Translations under genes and position numbers: made by a program
Part shown: piece by piece, positions 28,510 to 38,133 of the stretch
Layout: each line of letters begins with the position of its first letter
How positions within the stretch are numbered: position 1 is the stretch's first letter
NCBI GenBank assembly: GCA_964412785.1
Contig: CAYPQD010000008.1
Span: forward strand, 1-64,000
Length of the DNA: 64,000 bases
Direction of reading: 5' to 3'
Origin: UBA5336 sp964412785
GTDB lineage: Bacteria; Pseudomonadota; Alphaproteobacteria; Caulobacterales; Hyphomonadaceae
The notes under the pieces: model-generated
The model's input: only the letters and a program-made list of their open reading frames with translations
The model's database searches: none
Told to the model about the DNA's origin: nothing

Positions 28510-29712
28510 GCGATGCGCAATCTGCCGCAATGCCGGCGTTTTCCTCCCGGGTCGTCATCGTCCTGCTGGCGATTTCCGTCATCGCATTCGGCACGGTGAT
28601 GACGCTGATTGCCTGGTCGCCGGAGCTGGCCGACAAGGACCGCGCCGGAACCCACCCCTATTCCTCCTCCGCGCTCGGCTATGCGGGCATCATCCGCCTG
28701 CTGCAGGAGACCGGAACGCCGGTCACGGTCTCGCGCACGCCGGCCGACCTCGGCGAACAGGGCAGCGATGTCCTGCTGGTGGTCACCCTGCCCCGGGGCG
28801 GACTGCCAGGCGATATCGACGCGCGGGACATTGCCGGCCCGGCCCTGATTGTCCTGCCAAAATGGTCCGGGCGCACCAATCCCGACTACCCGGCCTGGCA
28901 GGACGACACCGACCTCATCGCAGAAGGCCGGGTGGCGGACGCGCTGAACACCTTCGACGCCGATGCCGACATCTGGCGCCTGCGCACACCGGCGCAGATC
29001 GACGCCCCCTGGGGCAGTTTCCGACCGGACCTCGGCGATGACCTGCAGGTGATGCGCGCCGACAGCCTCGTCACCATGGTCGACCTGCCGGGCGGCAGCC
29101 TGCTCTCGCGCCTGCCCGACCGCGATGTCTGGATCCTGTCGGACCCGGACCTGCTCAACACCTTTGGGGTGACCGACCTGGAGACCGCCCGCATGGCGCT
29201 TGGCCTGTTCGACTGGCTGACCGAGGGCTACACGACCGAGATCGTCTTCGATGCCACCCTTCACGGTTTCGAGCGCTCGGAGAACCTGCTGCAGATGGCA
29301 CTCGACATCCCCTTCCTGGGCGCATCCGTGACCGCGCTGGCGGCGGTCGGCCTGCTCGGCTGGGCGGCCGCCATCCGCTTCGGCACGCCCGACCGCGAGG
29401 GCCGGGCGATCGCTCTCGGCAAGGAGGCGCTCGCCGACAGCACCGCCGGCCTGTTCACCATGGCGCGGCGCGAGGCGCAGCTGGCGCCCGGCTATCTCGC
29501 GCTGACCCGGCGCAGCGCCGCCCGCGCCATCGGTGCGCCGAAACACCTTCGCGATGATGACCTCGCCGCCCTGTTCGACCGCCTTGGCGAGAGCGCGCGC
29601 ACCAAGACTGCCTTCACCGACCTCGCCGAGAGCCTGCGGGTGCCGGCAGAGGGCCGCGACGACCTGATACGCAAGACCCGCCAGCTCTGGCGCTGGCGCA
29701 AGGAGATAACCC

Positions 29713-29726
<14 letters not shown>
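28506..29726 (+). CDS. DUF4350 domain membrane protein
   Basis: A 406-residue protein with an N-terminal membrane helix ('RVVIVLLAISVIAFGTVMTLIAW') and a second near residue 265-290. 'HPYSSSALGYAGIIRLLQETGTPVTVSR' followed by 'DVLLVVTLPRGG' is the DUF4350 signature, a Rossmann-like domain also seen in trehalose-utilisation and GldG-like proteins. It lies between DUF4129 and MoxR, as in many Alpha- and Gammaproteobacteria. Both ends overlap neighbours: ATGA at the start, 14 bases shared with MoxR at the end. Confidence 0.85.
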
Positions 29727-30669
<943 letters not shown>

Positions 30670-30814
30670 AGGCGCCGGACCGCCTCCGACCCCTCCGGTG
30701 CCGCCTGGCAAGCGAACGGCGGAGGATGGCGCTCTGCTGCCGGCGCCTTGCCATTCCTCGCCGTTGGAGGTCGCGGGGGACGGGGAGTTGCGCCGGTCTG
30801 AAAGGCGCCGCGTC

Positions 30815-32128
30815 ATGATTTCGCCGACACCCCGGGCCGTGATCGTGATGATGCTCGGCGTGCCGGTGATGCTGCTCATCGCGGTGTTTGCGCCGGAGCT
30901 ATGGACGCTGGCCGGAGGCTGGATCGCGGTCGTCGGCGGGCTGATGCTCCTCGACGCGGCGATTGGGGCACGCCTCAGCGGCCTTGAGATCGCCGTCGAG
31001 GCGCCGAGCCTTCTCTATATCGGCGGCGAGGACCCGGCGACCGTCACCATCGCCTTCCCACGCGGCCCGGCCCCGCCCCATGCCGATGTTCGGCTTGAAA
31101 CCGATGAGCGGATCGTCCAGCCGGAGACCGTGCGCCTGAAGGGCTTTCCCGAGGGGCGACGCGCGCGCGATTTCCAGCTGCGCCCGGTGCGGCGGGGGAT
31201 GGCAGACATCACCCGCGTCTGGGTGCGCTGGCCCGGGCCGCTCGGCCTTGTCCACAAGCGGCGCACGCGCACGCTCGCCCTGGCGCTACCGGTCACACCA
31301 AACCTGCGCTGGGTGAAGGAGGAGGCCGTGCGGCTCTACGCCCGCGATGCGGAATTCGGCATCAAGGCACAATTGGAGCGCGGCGACGGTTCGGAGTTCG
31401 ACGCCCTGCGCGAATTCGCCGCCGGCATGGACCGGCGCGCCATCGACTGGAAGCACTCCGCCCGCCACCGCCACCTTCTGGCCAAGGAATTCCGCACCGA
31501 GCGCAACCACACCATCGTTTTCGCCTTTGACACCGGTCGGCTGATGAGCGAGCCGCTCGGCGGCGTGCCGAAACTCGACCGGGCAATCAATGCCGCCCTG
31601 CTGCTCGGCTATGTCTCGCTGCGCAATGGTGACCGGACCGCACTGTTCGGTTTCGATGCGCGTCCTCGCCTGACAGCGACGCCGCTGACCGGTACCCGCG
31701 CCTTCCCGAAGCTGCAGGCGCAGGCGGCCAGTCTCGACTATTCGCCCGAAGACGCCAATTACACACTGGCGTTGAGCGACCTTGCCGGCCGGCTCGACCG
31801 GCGCAGCCTGATCATCCTGTTCACCGACTTCGTCGATACCATCTCGGCAGAACTGATGCTGGAGAATGTCCGCCGGCTGTCGGACAGGCATCTGATCGTC
31901 TTTGCGACCTTCGAGGATGAACTGCTGGGCCGTTTTGTCGACGCCGAACCGGACACGGCGGAGGATGTCGCCCGGGCCGTCATCGCCGACACCCTGCTGC
32001 AGGAGCGCGAACTGGTCTTCCGCAAGCTCGCCCGCCTCGGCGTGCAGGTGATCGAGACCCGGCCGGAGCGCTTCGGTGCTGACCTCGTGTCGCGCTATCT
32101 CGACATCAAGCGACGGGAGCTGCTGTGA
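30815..32128 (+). CDS. DUF58 domain protein, MoxR partner
   Basis: A 437-residue protein with two N-terminal membrane helices (about 8-50) and a C-terminal von Willebrand-A-like part. The DUF58 signature 'GDGSEFDALREFAAGMDRRAIDWKHSARH' is at about residues 190-220, followed by 'IVFAFDTGRLM' (MIDAS-like D-T-G) and 'RSLIILFTDFVD'. ATG 30815 starts directly before the first helix; a GTG at 30698 is in frame but adds a polar stretch. DUF58 proteins are the usual partners of MoxR ATPases. The GTGA overlap couples it to the next gene. Confidence 0.9.
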   Translation: MISPTPRAVIVMMLGVPVMLLIAVFAPELWTLAGGWIAVVGGLMLLDAAIGARLSGLEIAVEAPSLLYIGGEDPATVTIAFPRGPAPPHADVRLETDERIVQPETVRLKGFPEGRRARDFQLRPVRRGMADITRVWVRWPGPLGLVHKRRTRTLALALPVTPNLRWVKEEAVRLYARDAEFGIKAQLERGDGSEFDALREFAAGMDRRAIDWKHSARHRHLLAKEFRTERNHTIVFAFDTGRLMSEPLGGVPKLDRAINAALLLGYVSLRNGDRTALFGFDARPRLTATPLTGTRAFPKLQAQAASLDYSPEDANYTLALSDLAGRLDRRSLIILFTDFVDTISAELMLENVRRLSDRHLIVFATFEDELLGRFVDAEPDTAEDVARAVIADTLLQERELVFRKLARLGVQVIETRPERFGADLVSRYLDIKRRELL

Positions 32129-33123
32129 CCGACCTGCTGAAATCCTACCGCTTCCGGGAGGAGCGCGAGAGCGACTGGCGCCGGCTGGAGGCGATCCTCA
32201 GGCGCGCAGAGAACCGCGGCGTCAAGGCGCTGTCGGACGAGGACATGACCGCCCTGCCGCGGCTCTACCGCCAGGCGGTGTCCTCGCTGTCTGTGGCGCG
32301 CGGCATCTCGCTGGACCAGAACGTCGTCGAATACCTGGAGAGCCTGTGCACGCGGGCGTACTTCTTCGTCTATGGCACGCGCGCGACGCTGGCAGAACGC
32401 ATCACGCGGTATTTCCGCCATGACTGGCCGGCAGCGGTGCGCTCAGCCGGCTGGTCCTTCCTGCTGGCGTTCGTCTGCCTGTTCGGGGCCGGCGCGCTCG
32501 CCTTCGCGTTGTGCATCCAGGACATGGACTGGTTCTGGACCTTCCACACCGACATGATTGATGAGCGCACGCCGGACGCCTCGACCGATTACCTGCGCGC
32601 CACCCTCTACACAGAGGCCGCCCATGCCGACGAGATGCTGGCGGCGTTTGCCGGCAAGCTGTTCTCACACAACAGCCAGATCGCCTTGTTTGCCTTCGCG
32701 CTCGGCTTTGCCTTCGGCGTGCCGACGGCGCTCCTGCTGATGTACAATGGCGTCGTGCTGGGCGCGTTCTACGCCCTTTTCTGGGACCGCGGGCTGGGCT
32801 ATGAGCTGACCGGCTGGCTGCTGATCCATGGGGTGACGGAGCTGCTCGCGATCGTGCTTGCCGGTGCCGCCGGCTTTGTGATCGGCGGCGCCGTCGCATT
32901 TCCTGGCCGGCGATCACGGCTGACCGCCGCGCGGGACGCAGGCAGGCGGGCTGCCCTGATCGCGGCGGGCTGCGTGGTGATGCTGTTCATTGCCGCCCTG
33001 CTGGAGGGGTTCGGCCGGCAGATGCTCAATTCCGACCTCACCCGCTACCTGATTGCAGGCACGACCCTGCTGGTCTGGGCTGTCTATTTCATGATGCCGC
33101 GCGGCCGGGGGACGGGCGCATGA
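32125..33123 (+). CDS. SpoIIM/DUF95 family membrane protein
   Basis: A 332-residue integral membrane protein with a soluble N-terminal helical region (1-100), then about five hydrophobic segments. 'FAGKLFSHNSQIALFAFALGFAFGVPTALLLMYNGVVLGAF' and 'GWLLIHGVTELLAIVLAGAAGF' are the stage-II-sporulation-protein-M/DUF95 motifs. Nothing here suggests sporulation; non-sporulating bacteria carry it in MoxR operons. GTG start overlapping the DUF58 stop. Confidence 0.88.
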   Translation: MTDLLKSYRFREERESDWRRLEAILRRAENRGVKALSDEDMTALPRLYRQAVSSLSVARGISLDQNVVEYLESLCTRAYFFVYGTRATLAERITRYFRHDWPAAVRSAGWSFLLAFVCLFGAGALAFALCIQDMDWFWTFHTDMIDERTPDASTDYLRATLYTEAAHADEMLAAFAGKLFSHNSQIALFAFALGFAFGVPTALLLMYNGVVLGAFYALFWDRGLGYELTGWLLIHGVTELLAIVLAGAAGFVIGGAVAFPGRRSRLTAARDAGRRAALIAAGCVVMLFIAALLEGFGRQMLNSDLTRYLIAGTTLLVWAVYFMMPRGRGTGA

Positions 33124-34052
33124 GCGAGGCGGCGCCCCCCGCCGATATCAGCGCGGACGCTGCGGCCCGTCGCCGGGCCCGCGCTCGCTTTGCGGGGCTG
33201 ATGGGCAAACGCCAGCGCAGCCTGGTGACGCCGGAAGGCGCGGAGCTGAAACTCCGGATTGGCACCTTTGGCGAACGCGCCGGCGCCTTCATCATCGACT
33301 TCATCATCCAGTGGACAATCGTGGTGGTGATTGTCCTGTCGGTCGGCTTCGTGCTGAACCAGCTCGACTGGGAGGCGCAGGGTTTCGGACAGGCCGTCCT
33401 GATCATCCTGGTTTTCGTCTTCCGGAACTTCTACTTCATTGTCTTCGAAATCGGGCGGAAGGCGGCAACGCCCGGCAAGCGCCTGCTCGGCCTCAGGGTC
33501 GCGGCCCGCAATGGCGGCCAGCTGACCGCGGACGCCGTGTTCGCCCGCAATTTCATGCGCGAGATCGAGGTCGGGCTGCCGCTCTCCTTCCTGTTCATGG
33601 GCGGTGACCCGCTGAACGCCCTGATCGGCCTGTTCGGCTTCCTGTGGGCGGCGGTGTTCCTCTTCTTCCCGCTGTTCAACCGGGACAAGCTCCGGGTCGG
33701 CGACATTGTCGCGGGCACCTGGGTGATCCACGCACCGAAGACGAGCCTGATGGCCGACATCGCCGCCAGCGCTCCGGCGCCCGGTGCGCAGGCCGGCTTT
33801 GCATTCACTGAGGCCCAGGCCGACGCCTATGGCATCCACGAGCTTCACGTGCTGGAAGATGTGTTGCGGGAATCAACCGACGAGATCAAGGCGAAGGTCG
33901 CCGCCCGCATCCGCACCAAGATCGGCTGGGCCCGTCAGCAGGGCGAGAGCGACCGCGCTTTCCTGGAGGCCTATTACGCAACGCTTCGGCGACGGCTGGA
34001 ACAGCGCATGCTGTTCGGCCAGCGCAAGACCGACAAATACGATACACGCTGA
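33120..34052 (+). CDS. RDD family membrane protein
   Basis: A 310-residue protein with an RDD domain in the middle (about 48-210): 'GERAGAFIIDFIIQW' carries the R..D pair in the first helix, and 'GRKAATPGKRLLGLRV' is the loop typical of the family. Both the first 45 and last 90 residues are soluble and charged. It closes the MoxR operon, linked by an ATGA overlap to SpoIIM, and is followed by a perfect hairpin. RDD proteins may be small-molecule or ion transporters, but the role in this operon is unknown. Confidence 0.88.
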   Translation: MSEAAPPADISADAAARRRARARFAGLMGKRQRSLVTPEGAELKLRIGTFGERAGAFIIDFIIQWTIVVVIVLSVGFVLNQLDWEAQGFGQAVLIILVFVFRNFYFIVFEIGRKAATPGKRLLGLRVAARNGGQLTADAVFARNFMREIEVGLPLSFLFMGGDPLNALIGLFGFLWAAVFLFFPLFNRDKLRVGDIVAGTWVIHAPKTSLMADIAASAPAPGAQAGFAFTEAQADAYGIHELHVLEDVLRESTDEIKAKVAARIRTKIGWARQQGESDRAFLEAYYATLRRRLEQRMLFGQRKTDKYDTR

Positions 34053-34059
34053 GCGTTCG

Positions 34060-34096
34060 AGCCCTTTCATCCGCCCCAGACGCGAATGAAAGGGCT
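34060..34096. terminator. Terminator-like hairpin after the MoxR operon
   Basis: AGCCCTTTCAT (34060-34070) and ATGAAAGGGCT (34086-34096) form a perfect 11-bp stem around a 15-base loop, 7 bp after the RDD stop. The convergent dienelactone hydrolase gene ends about 110 bp beyond. There is no clear T-run, so it may be a processing or bidirectional stop structure. Confidence 0.55.
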
Positions 34097-34204
34097 TGGC
34101 TCTATAGCGGCGCCCGGCCGAATGGGCTCATTGCGCCGCTGAAGATCTGTGTTTTTTGCGCCTTTCCGGACGGCGAACCGGTTCCCACTTGCCCTGGAAA
34201 CGCG

Positions 34205-35107
34205 CTAGTCCGGCACGGCCCCGGCCGTCTCCGGCAACGCACCGACACCATGGCTGCGGAACCAGGCCAGTGCGCGCTGCCAGCCATTTGCGGCCGCTTC
34301 GGGGTTATAGCTCTGGCGGTAATCGGCATGAAATCCATGCTCGGCGTCGTCATAGAGGATGATCTGCGAGGCGCCGCCGGCCTCGTCCAGCGCCACACGC
34401 ATCGCCTCGACATCGCCAACCGGGATGCCGCGATCCTGTCCGCCATAGAGGCCGAGAACCGGCGCCCGCAGCCCTGAGGCCACGTGGATCGGATAGGGGC
34501 GCGGGGTCTCGTCGCTGTCGGGGCGTGGTACTAGGCGGCCATACCAGGCGACGCCCGCCTTCACCCGCGGATCATGCGCAGCGATCATCCAGCTAACGGC
34601 GCCGCCCCAGCAGAAGCCGGTGACGCCGAGCGCGCCGGTATCGGCGCCATCCTGTGTTTCCAGCCAGTCGACCAGATTGGCCAGGTCGCTCATCACCTGG
34701 GCATTGTCGGCCGTTGCGACGATCTTGCGGATCTCAGCGAAATCAGTGAGGGCGGACGGGTCGCCGGCGCGGGCGAAGAGGTCCGGAACTATGGCGTAAT
34801 AGCCCTCCTGCGCAAAGCGGCGGGCCGTGTCGCGGATATATTCGTGGACGCCGAAAATCTCGTGGACGACGATCACCACCGGGAACGGACCGGCCCCTTC
34901 CGGCCGGGCGACATAGGCGGGAAGTTCGCTGCCGAGGCTCGGAAAGCTGATGGCGTCGATGACCAGCCCCTCCTCGGGCGTGGTGATCGCCGAGGCGGCA
35001 GCCGGCGCCAGCGCGGCGGCAAAGCCTGCGGCGCCGAGAAGGCGGGCAACGCCGCGCCGCGTCAGTTTCAGTCCGGGCGCATCGCCCTCCGGTCCGGGCA
35101 GGTGCAT
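34205..35107 (-). CDS. Dienelactone hydrolase family protein, Tat-type signal
   Basis: A 300-residue DLH-fold hydrolase. The N-terminus 'LKLTRRGVARLLGAAGFAAALAPAAASA' is a twin-arginine-like signal, so the enzyme is probably exported. Catalytic Cys166 sits in 'GFCWGGAVSW', with Asp225 (YGGQDRGIP) and His257 (DDAEHGFH) completing the triad. 'VVHEIFGVHEYIRDTARRFAQEGY' is a family landmark. It follows an AGGAGAGG box; ATG 35107 is therefore the start. It may hydrolyse enol-lactones or other esters in the periplasm. Confidence 0.9.
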   Translation of the reverse strand: MHLPGPEGDAPGLKLTRRGVARLLGAAGFAAALAPAAASAITTPEEGLVIDAISFPSLGSELPAYVARPEGAGPFPVVIVVHEIFGVHEYIRDTARRFAQEGYYAIVPDLFARAGDPSALTDFAEIRKIVATADNAQVMSDLANLVDWLETQDGADTGALGVTGFCWGGAVSWMIAAHDPRVKAGVAWYGRLVPRPDSDETPRPYPIHVASGLRAPVLGLYGGQDRGIPVGDVEAMRVALDEAGGASQIILYDDAEHGFHADYRQSYNPEAAANGWQRALAWFRSHGVGALPETAGAVPD

Positions 35108-35174
35108 GGGGCCTCTCCTGTGCTCATGGAACGAAATCCAGCCTAGCGCCAGAAGGGGCGCCCGGCCAACCACG

Positions 35175-35597
35175 TCAGCAGCCCCCTTCCATCCTGTGGG
35201 CGTGGGCACGCAGGCGAAAGGGGGCCCGCTCGGTCATGCTGCGGGGCCCGGCCACGCCATCAAGCTCAAGCGCCGCCGCCCCGCCGGAAATCCGGTAGGT
35301 GCCCTCCGCTTGGCCTGAGATCTCGCCCGAACAGGTGAGCCGGAAGCGGACGGCCTCGCCGTCGCGGACACTGTCGGACACGCGGCAGTCATGGCGCAGG
35401 CCGCCCGCGAGGTCCTGCACGGTCGTGTCCGCCTCCTCGGCGGTGACGCATTCGCGCCCGCTATCCTCCACTGGCAGCCCGACCAGGGTCGCCGTGTAGG
35501 ACCAGCGCCACAGCCCCGGCTCGATCCCGAGCGACTGCGCGCCAGCAGACATCGGCGACAGAACGAGCGTGATGGCGGCGAAAAGACCGGAACGCAT
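35175..35597 (-). CDS. DUF3617 domain exported protein
   Basis: A 140-residue protein with a signal peptide ('RSGLFAAITLVLSPMSAGAQ'). The mature part begins 'EPGLWRWSYTATLVGLP', then 'GRECVTAEEAD' and 'HDCRVSDSVRDGEAVRFRLTCSGE', with paired cysteines, a pattern typical of the periplasmic DUF3617 family of unknown function. ATG 35597 is preferred over an earlier in-frame start without signal character. It lies upstream of the dienelactone hydrolase on the same strand. Confidence 0.75.
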   Translation of the reverse strand: MRSGLFAAITLVLSPMSAGAQSLGIEPGLWRWSYTATLVGLPVEDSGRECVTAEEADTTVQDLAGGLRHDCRVSDSVRDGEAVRFRLTCSGEISGQAEGTYRISGGAAALELDGVAGPRSMTERAPFRLRAHAHRMEGGC

Positions 35598-35727
35598 GAA
35601 CTCTACCCTTTCGGACGTGGACACCCGATCCCTGGCTAGCGCGATCAGGGCGCCAGGTCGGGTGAATTTTCTGTAGGGACCGGGTGGGCCGGCACGGCCA
35701 CCGGGCCGAGCCAGCCTAGCAGCCTTG

Positions 35728-36747
35728 CTAGTTCCGGCTCTTGTCGACGAGGCGGTCGTTCTGGGCCCAGTGCATCATGGCGCGCAGCCTTTCGCCGACC
35801 TCTTCGACCTTGTGCGCATTCATGCGCGCGCGCATGGCGTGGAAGCCGGGAGCGCCAGCCTGATTCTCCAGAACCCAGTCGCGTGCGAACTTGCCGGTCT
35901 GGATATCGTCCAGAACCTTCTTCATCGCCGCGCGTGTCTCATCGGTGATAACACGCGGGCCGGAGACATACTCGCCATACTCGGCGGTGTTGGAGATCGA
36001 ATAGTTCATGTTGGCGATTCCGCCCTCATAGATCAGGTCGACGATCAGCTTGACCTCGTGCAGGCACTCGAAATACGCCATTTCCGGCGCATAGCCCGCC
36101 TCTACCAAGGTGTCGAAACCGGCCTTTATGAGCTCCACGACGCCGCCACAGAGCACCGCCTGCTCGCCGAACAGGTCGGTCTCGGTCTCCTCACGGAAGC
36201 TCGTCTCGATGACGCCTGCGCGGGTATTGCCGATCGCCCTGGAGTAGGACAGCGCAACCTCCCGGGCGGTGCCGGTCGCGTCCTGATGGATTGCGACAAG
36301 GCCTGGCAGGCCGAAACCGCGCTGGTACTGGTCGCGCAGGGTATGGCCCGGTCCCTTGGGTGCAGACAGGGACACGTCGACGCCGGCTCGCGGACGGATC
36401 AGATTGTAGTGCACGTTGAAGCCATGGCCGAACATGATGTGCTGGCCGTCGCGCACATGCGGCTCGATCTCATTGGCCCAGAGGACCGCCTGCTTCTCGT
36501 CAGGCACCAGGATCATCAGCACATCCGCCCACTTGGCGCAGTCTGCCGGCGCGATCACGCTGAGGCCCTCCGCCTCGGCCTTTGGCCGGGACGCTGAGCC
36601 CGCCTGCAGGCCGACCCGCAGCTCGCTGACACCGCTGTCGCGCAGGTTCAGCACATGGGCATGGCCCTGGCTGCCATAGCCGATGACGGCGACCTTCATG
36701 GCCTTGATGAGGCTGAGGTCGGCATCCTGGTCGTAATAGATGTTCAT
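35728..36747 (-). CDS. ilvC: Ketol-acid reductoisomerase
   Basis: A 339-residue class I KARI that turns acetolactate or acetohydroxybutyrate into dihydroxy acids using NADPH and magnesium, the second common step of valine, isoleucine and leucine synthesis. 'VAVIGYGSQGHAHVLNLRDSG' (19-39) is the nucleotide loop; 'FGHGFNVHYN', 'APKGPGHTLRDQY' and 'TETDLFGEQAVLCGG' carry catalytic and metal residues. It ends the ilv operon; the start overlaps the stop of the WecG-STAS gene by four bases (ATGA), so it depends on translation of that gene. Confidence 0.96.
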   Translation of the reverse strand: MNIYYDQDADLSLIKAMKVAVIGYGSQGHAHVLNLRDSGVSELRVGLQAGSASRPKAEAEGLSVIAPADCAKWADVLMILVPDEKQAVLWANEIEPHVRDGQHIMFGHGFNVHYNLIRPRAGVDVSLSAPKGPGHTLRDQYQRGFGLPGLVAIHQDATGTAREVALSYSRAIGNTRAGVIETSFREETETDLFGEQAVLCGGVVELIKAGFDTLVEAGYAPEMAYFECLHEVKLIVDLIYEGGIANMNYSISNTAEYGEYVSGPRVITDETRAAMKKVLDDIQTGKFARDWVLENQAGAPGFHAMRARMNAHKVEEVGERLRAMMHWAQNDRLVDKSRN

Positions 36748-37862
36748 GGGGCACTCGCACTTCTGGTCGTTGAAACGGCGGGACGGGGCGTTGCGGCGGG
36801 ACCTGCGGCCACAGGCGCGATGGACAGGCGGTGGGCTTCGAGCAGGCGCGCATGGCGCGGTGAGACGCCGGCGAACGCGATCTCGACCCCTGCCAGTTGA
36901 AAGAGGGCGATCGCGCCGCCGTCAAGGCCGGCAAGTGCGGAGAGGTCGAGGGTGAGCGGTCCGTCGGCACCTGCAAGGGCCTCACGCAGCGGGCCGAGAT
37001 GCGGCCAGGTCGCGTCGCCGGAAAGCCGCAGCGCCTGACCGTCGCATGTCACCGACAGCGGACGATTGCTCTGCAGCGCGGCCATCGCCTGCCTGAGCCG
37101 CCCGGCCCGCCACCAGAGTGCCGGCAGCGCGCGCCCGTCGCTCCAGTAGCGCCGCCACAGAGCCGGCTCAGCGCCGATACGCCAGGCCCATTCCAGGCCG
37201 GTTTTCCTGAGCGCGACCGGCGCGCGCGGGATGGTGCCGGCGACGAAGTCGATGACGGCGCCGAGATGGGCGATGACCGGGGCCTCCAGCGCGTCCTCGT
37301 TCGCCTCGATCCACGCCTGTCCCTTTACCGCGCCAAGCGCGACCAGCACGAAATCGGGCCTCGCGGCATTGATCGCCTGGCGGATGGCAGGCGTGCTCAT
37401 GGACGCCACATCGCCATGGCCAGGGTCGAGCCAGCCTGCCGCCCTCACGCCGCCTGCTTCGTGATTAACAGCGGCGCGAGCCCTCTCAGCGGCCCCGGCG
37501 CGCCCACCGAAGAAAAACACACGCAGCCGCCGCCCATCAGTCCGCGGCGCGCGCAGGCGCTCGAACAGGTCAGAGCCGGCCGCCCGGCCCGGGATCGGCG
37601 CGCCGAGCCTGCGGGCAAGCGCCACCACGGGCGCCCCGTCGGCCAGACTGAGATCGGCGCGCAGGACCTGTGCGCGGGCGCTCTCGTCCCGCAGGGCACG
37701 GACAAGCCAGTTGAGGTTGGGCGTGACAAAGGACAGACGCCGGCGCGTGCTGGCCGCCTGCCAGACCGACGCCTCGGCCTCATCCAGCGTCACCAGGTCG
37801 ACCGGCACGCCGAACAGCGACCAGGCCCGGCGCCAGGCCGGAGGGAGGAGGGGGGGCTTCAC
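36744..37862 (-). CDS. WecG/TagA-type glycosyltransferase fused to STAS-like domain
   Basis: A 372-residue two-domain protein. Residues 14-245 match WecG/TagA/CpsF glycosyltransferases: 'FVTPNLNWLVRALRDE', 'ADLSLADGAPVVALARRLGAP', 'DFVLVALGAVKGQAWI' and 'HLGAVIDFVAGTIPRAP..LRKTGLEWAWRI'. These transfer N-acetylmannosamine-type sugars onto lipid-linked acceptors. Residues 265-345 look like a STAS domain ('PLTLDLSALAGLDGGAIALFQLAGVEIAF'). Neither activity has an obvious link to branched-chain amino acids, yet it sits between ilvN and ilvC with overlaps on both sides (GTGA before, ATGA after). Fusion and position are unusual to me. Confidence 0.82.
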   Translation of the reverse strand: MKPPLLPPAWRRAWSLFGVPVDLVTLDEAEASVWQAASTRRRLSFVTPNLNWLVRALRDESARAQVLRADLSLADGAPVVALARRLGAPIPGRAAGSDLFERLRAPRTDGRRLRVFFFGGRAGAAERARAAVNHEAGGVRAAGWLDPGHGDVASMSTPAIRQAINAARPDFVLVALGAVKGQAWIEANEDALEAPVIAHLGAVIDFVAGTIPRAPVALRKTGLEWAWRIGAEPALWRRYWSDGRALPALWWRAGRLRQAMAALQSNRPLSVTCDGQALRLSGDATWPHLGPLREALAGADGPLTLDLSALAGLDGGAIALFQLAGVEIAFAGVSPRHARLLEAHRLSIAPVAAGPAATPRPAVSTTRSASAP

Positions 37863-38074
37863 GGCTGCCCCCGCCGCACGGTATGGATCATCGGGAGGAC
37901 TGTCAGCGAGGCCAGCACGCTGCGCACGTCAGAGAGAACCGCCTCGCTCGCCTGTCCGAGCCGCTCAAACCCGCGCGAGGGCCGGTGAACGGAGCGGACC
38001 TGGTCGACCACGGCCTTGGGCAGGCATACCGCCAGGCTGTCGCCCCACTCCGATACCTTCACGATGATCGCCAT
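37859..38074 (-). CDS. AbrB/MazE-like small protein, atypical C-terminus
   Basis: A 71-residue protein. The first 24 residues, 'IIVKVSEWGDSLAVCLPKAV', are a clear SpoVT-AbrB/MazE DNA-binding start. The rest ('RSVHRPSRGFERLGQASEAV...') does not look like the second half of the AbrB swapped hairpin ('GLKEGDEVEI') and no other frame restores it. It may be a fused or decayed antitoxin-type regulator. No toxin gene lies next to it. Its stop overlaps the GTG of the WecG-STAS gene. A perfect inverted repeat 17 bp upstream resembles mazEF-type operators. Confidence 0.6.
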   Translation of the reverse strand: MAIIVKVSEWGDSLAVCLPKAVVDQVRSVHRPSRGFERLGQASEAVLSDVRSVLASLTVLPMIHTVRRGQP

Positions 38075-38090
38075 GCTTCAGGCCTTCTTT

Positions 38091-38109
38091 GGATATACAC
38101 TGCATATCC
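38091..38109. promoter_or_regulatory. Inverted repeat, possible AbrB/MazE operator
   Basis: GGATAT-ACACTGC-ATATCC: perfect 6-bp arms in an unusually AT-rich spot, 17 bp upstream of the AbrB-like start and 24 bp after ilvN. The ATATACACTGCATATC core recalls the alternating-palindrome operator of E. coli mazEF (GATATATACTGTATC). Autoregulation is inferred. Confidence 0.45.
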
Positions 38110-38133
38110 GTGGCGGGCGTCCGGCCACCGGTC

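Noticed and set aside
32125..33123. Evidence for sporulation from the SpoIIM-type gene
   Set aside because: DUF95 proteins occur in MoxR operons of non-sporulating bacteria; no other sporulation genes here.
35682..35731. Terminator after ilvC
   Set aside because: A bulged GC-rich stem and a small CTAGCA/TGCTAG repeat exist, but neither has a T-run or strong pairing; left uncalled.
37859..38074. Toxin-antitoxin pair
   Set aside because: Only an AbrB/MazE-like half is present; no MazF or PIN toxin on either side.
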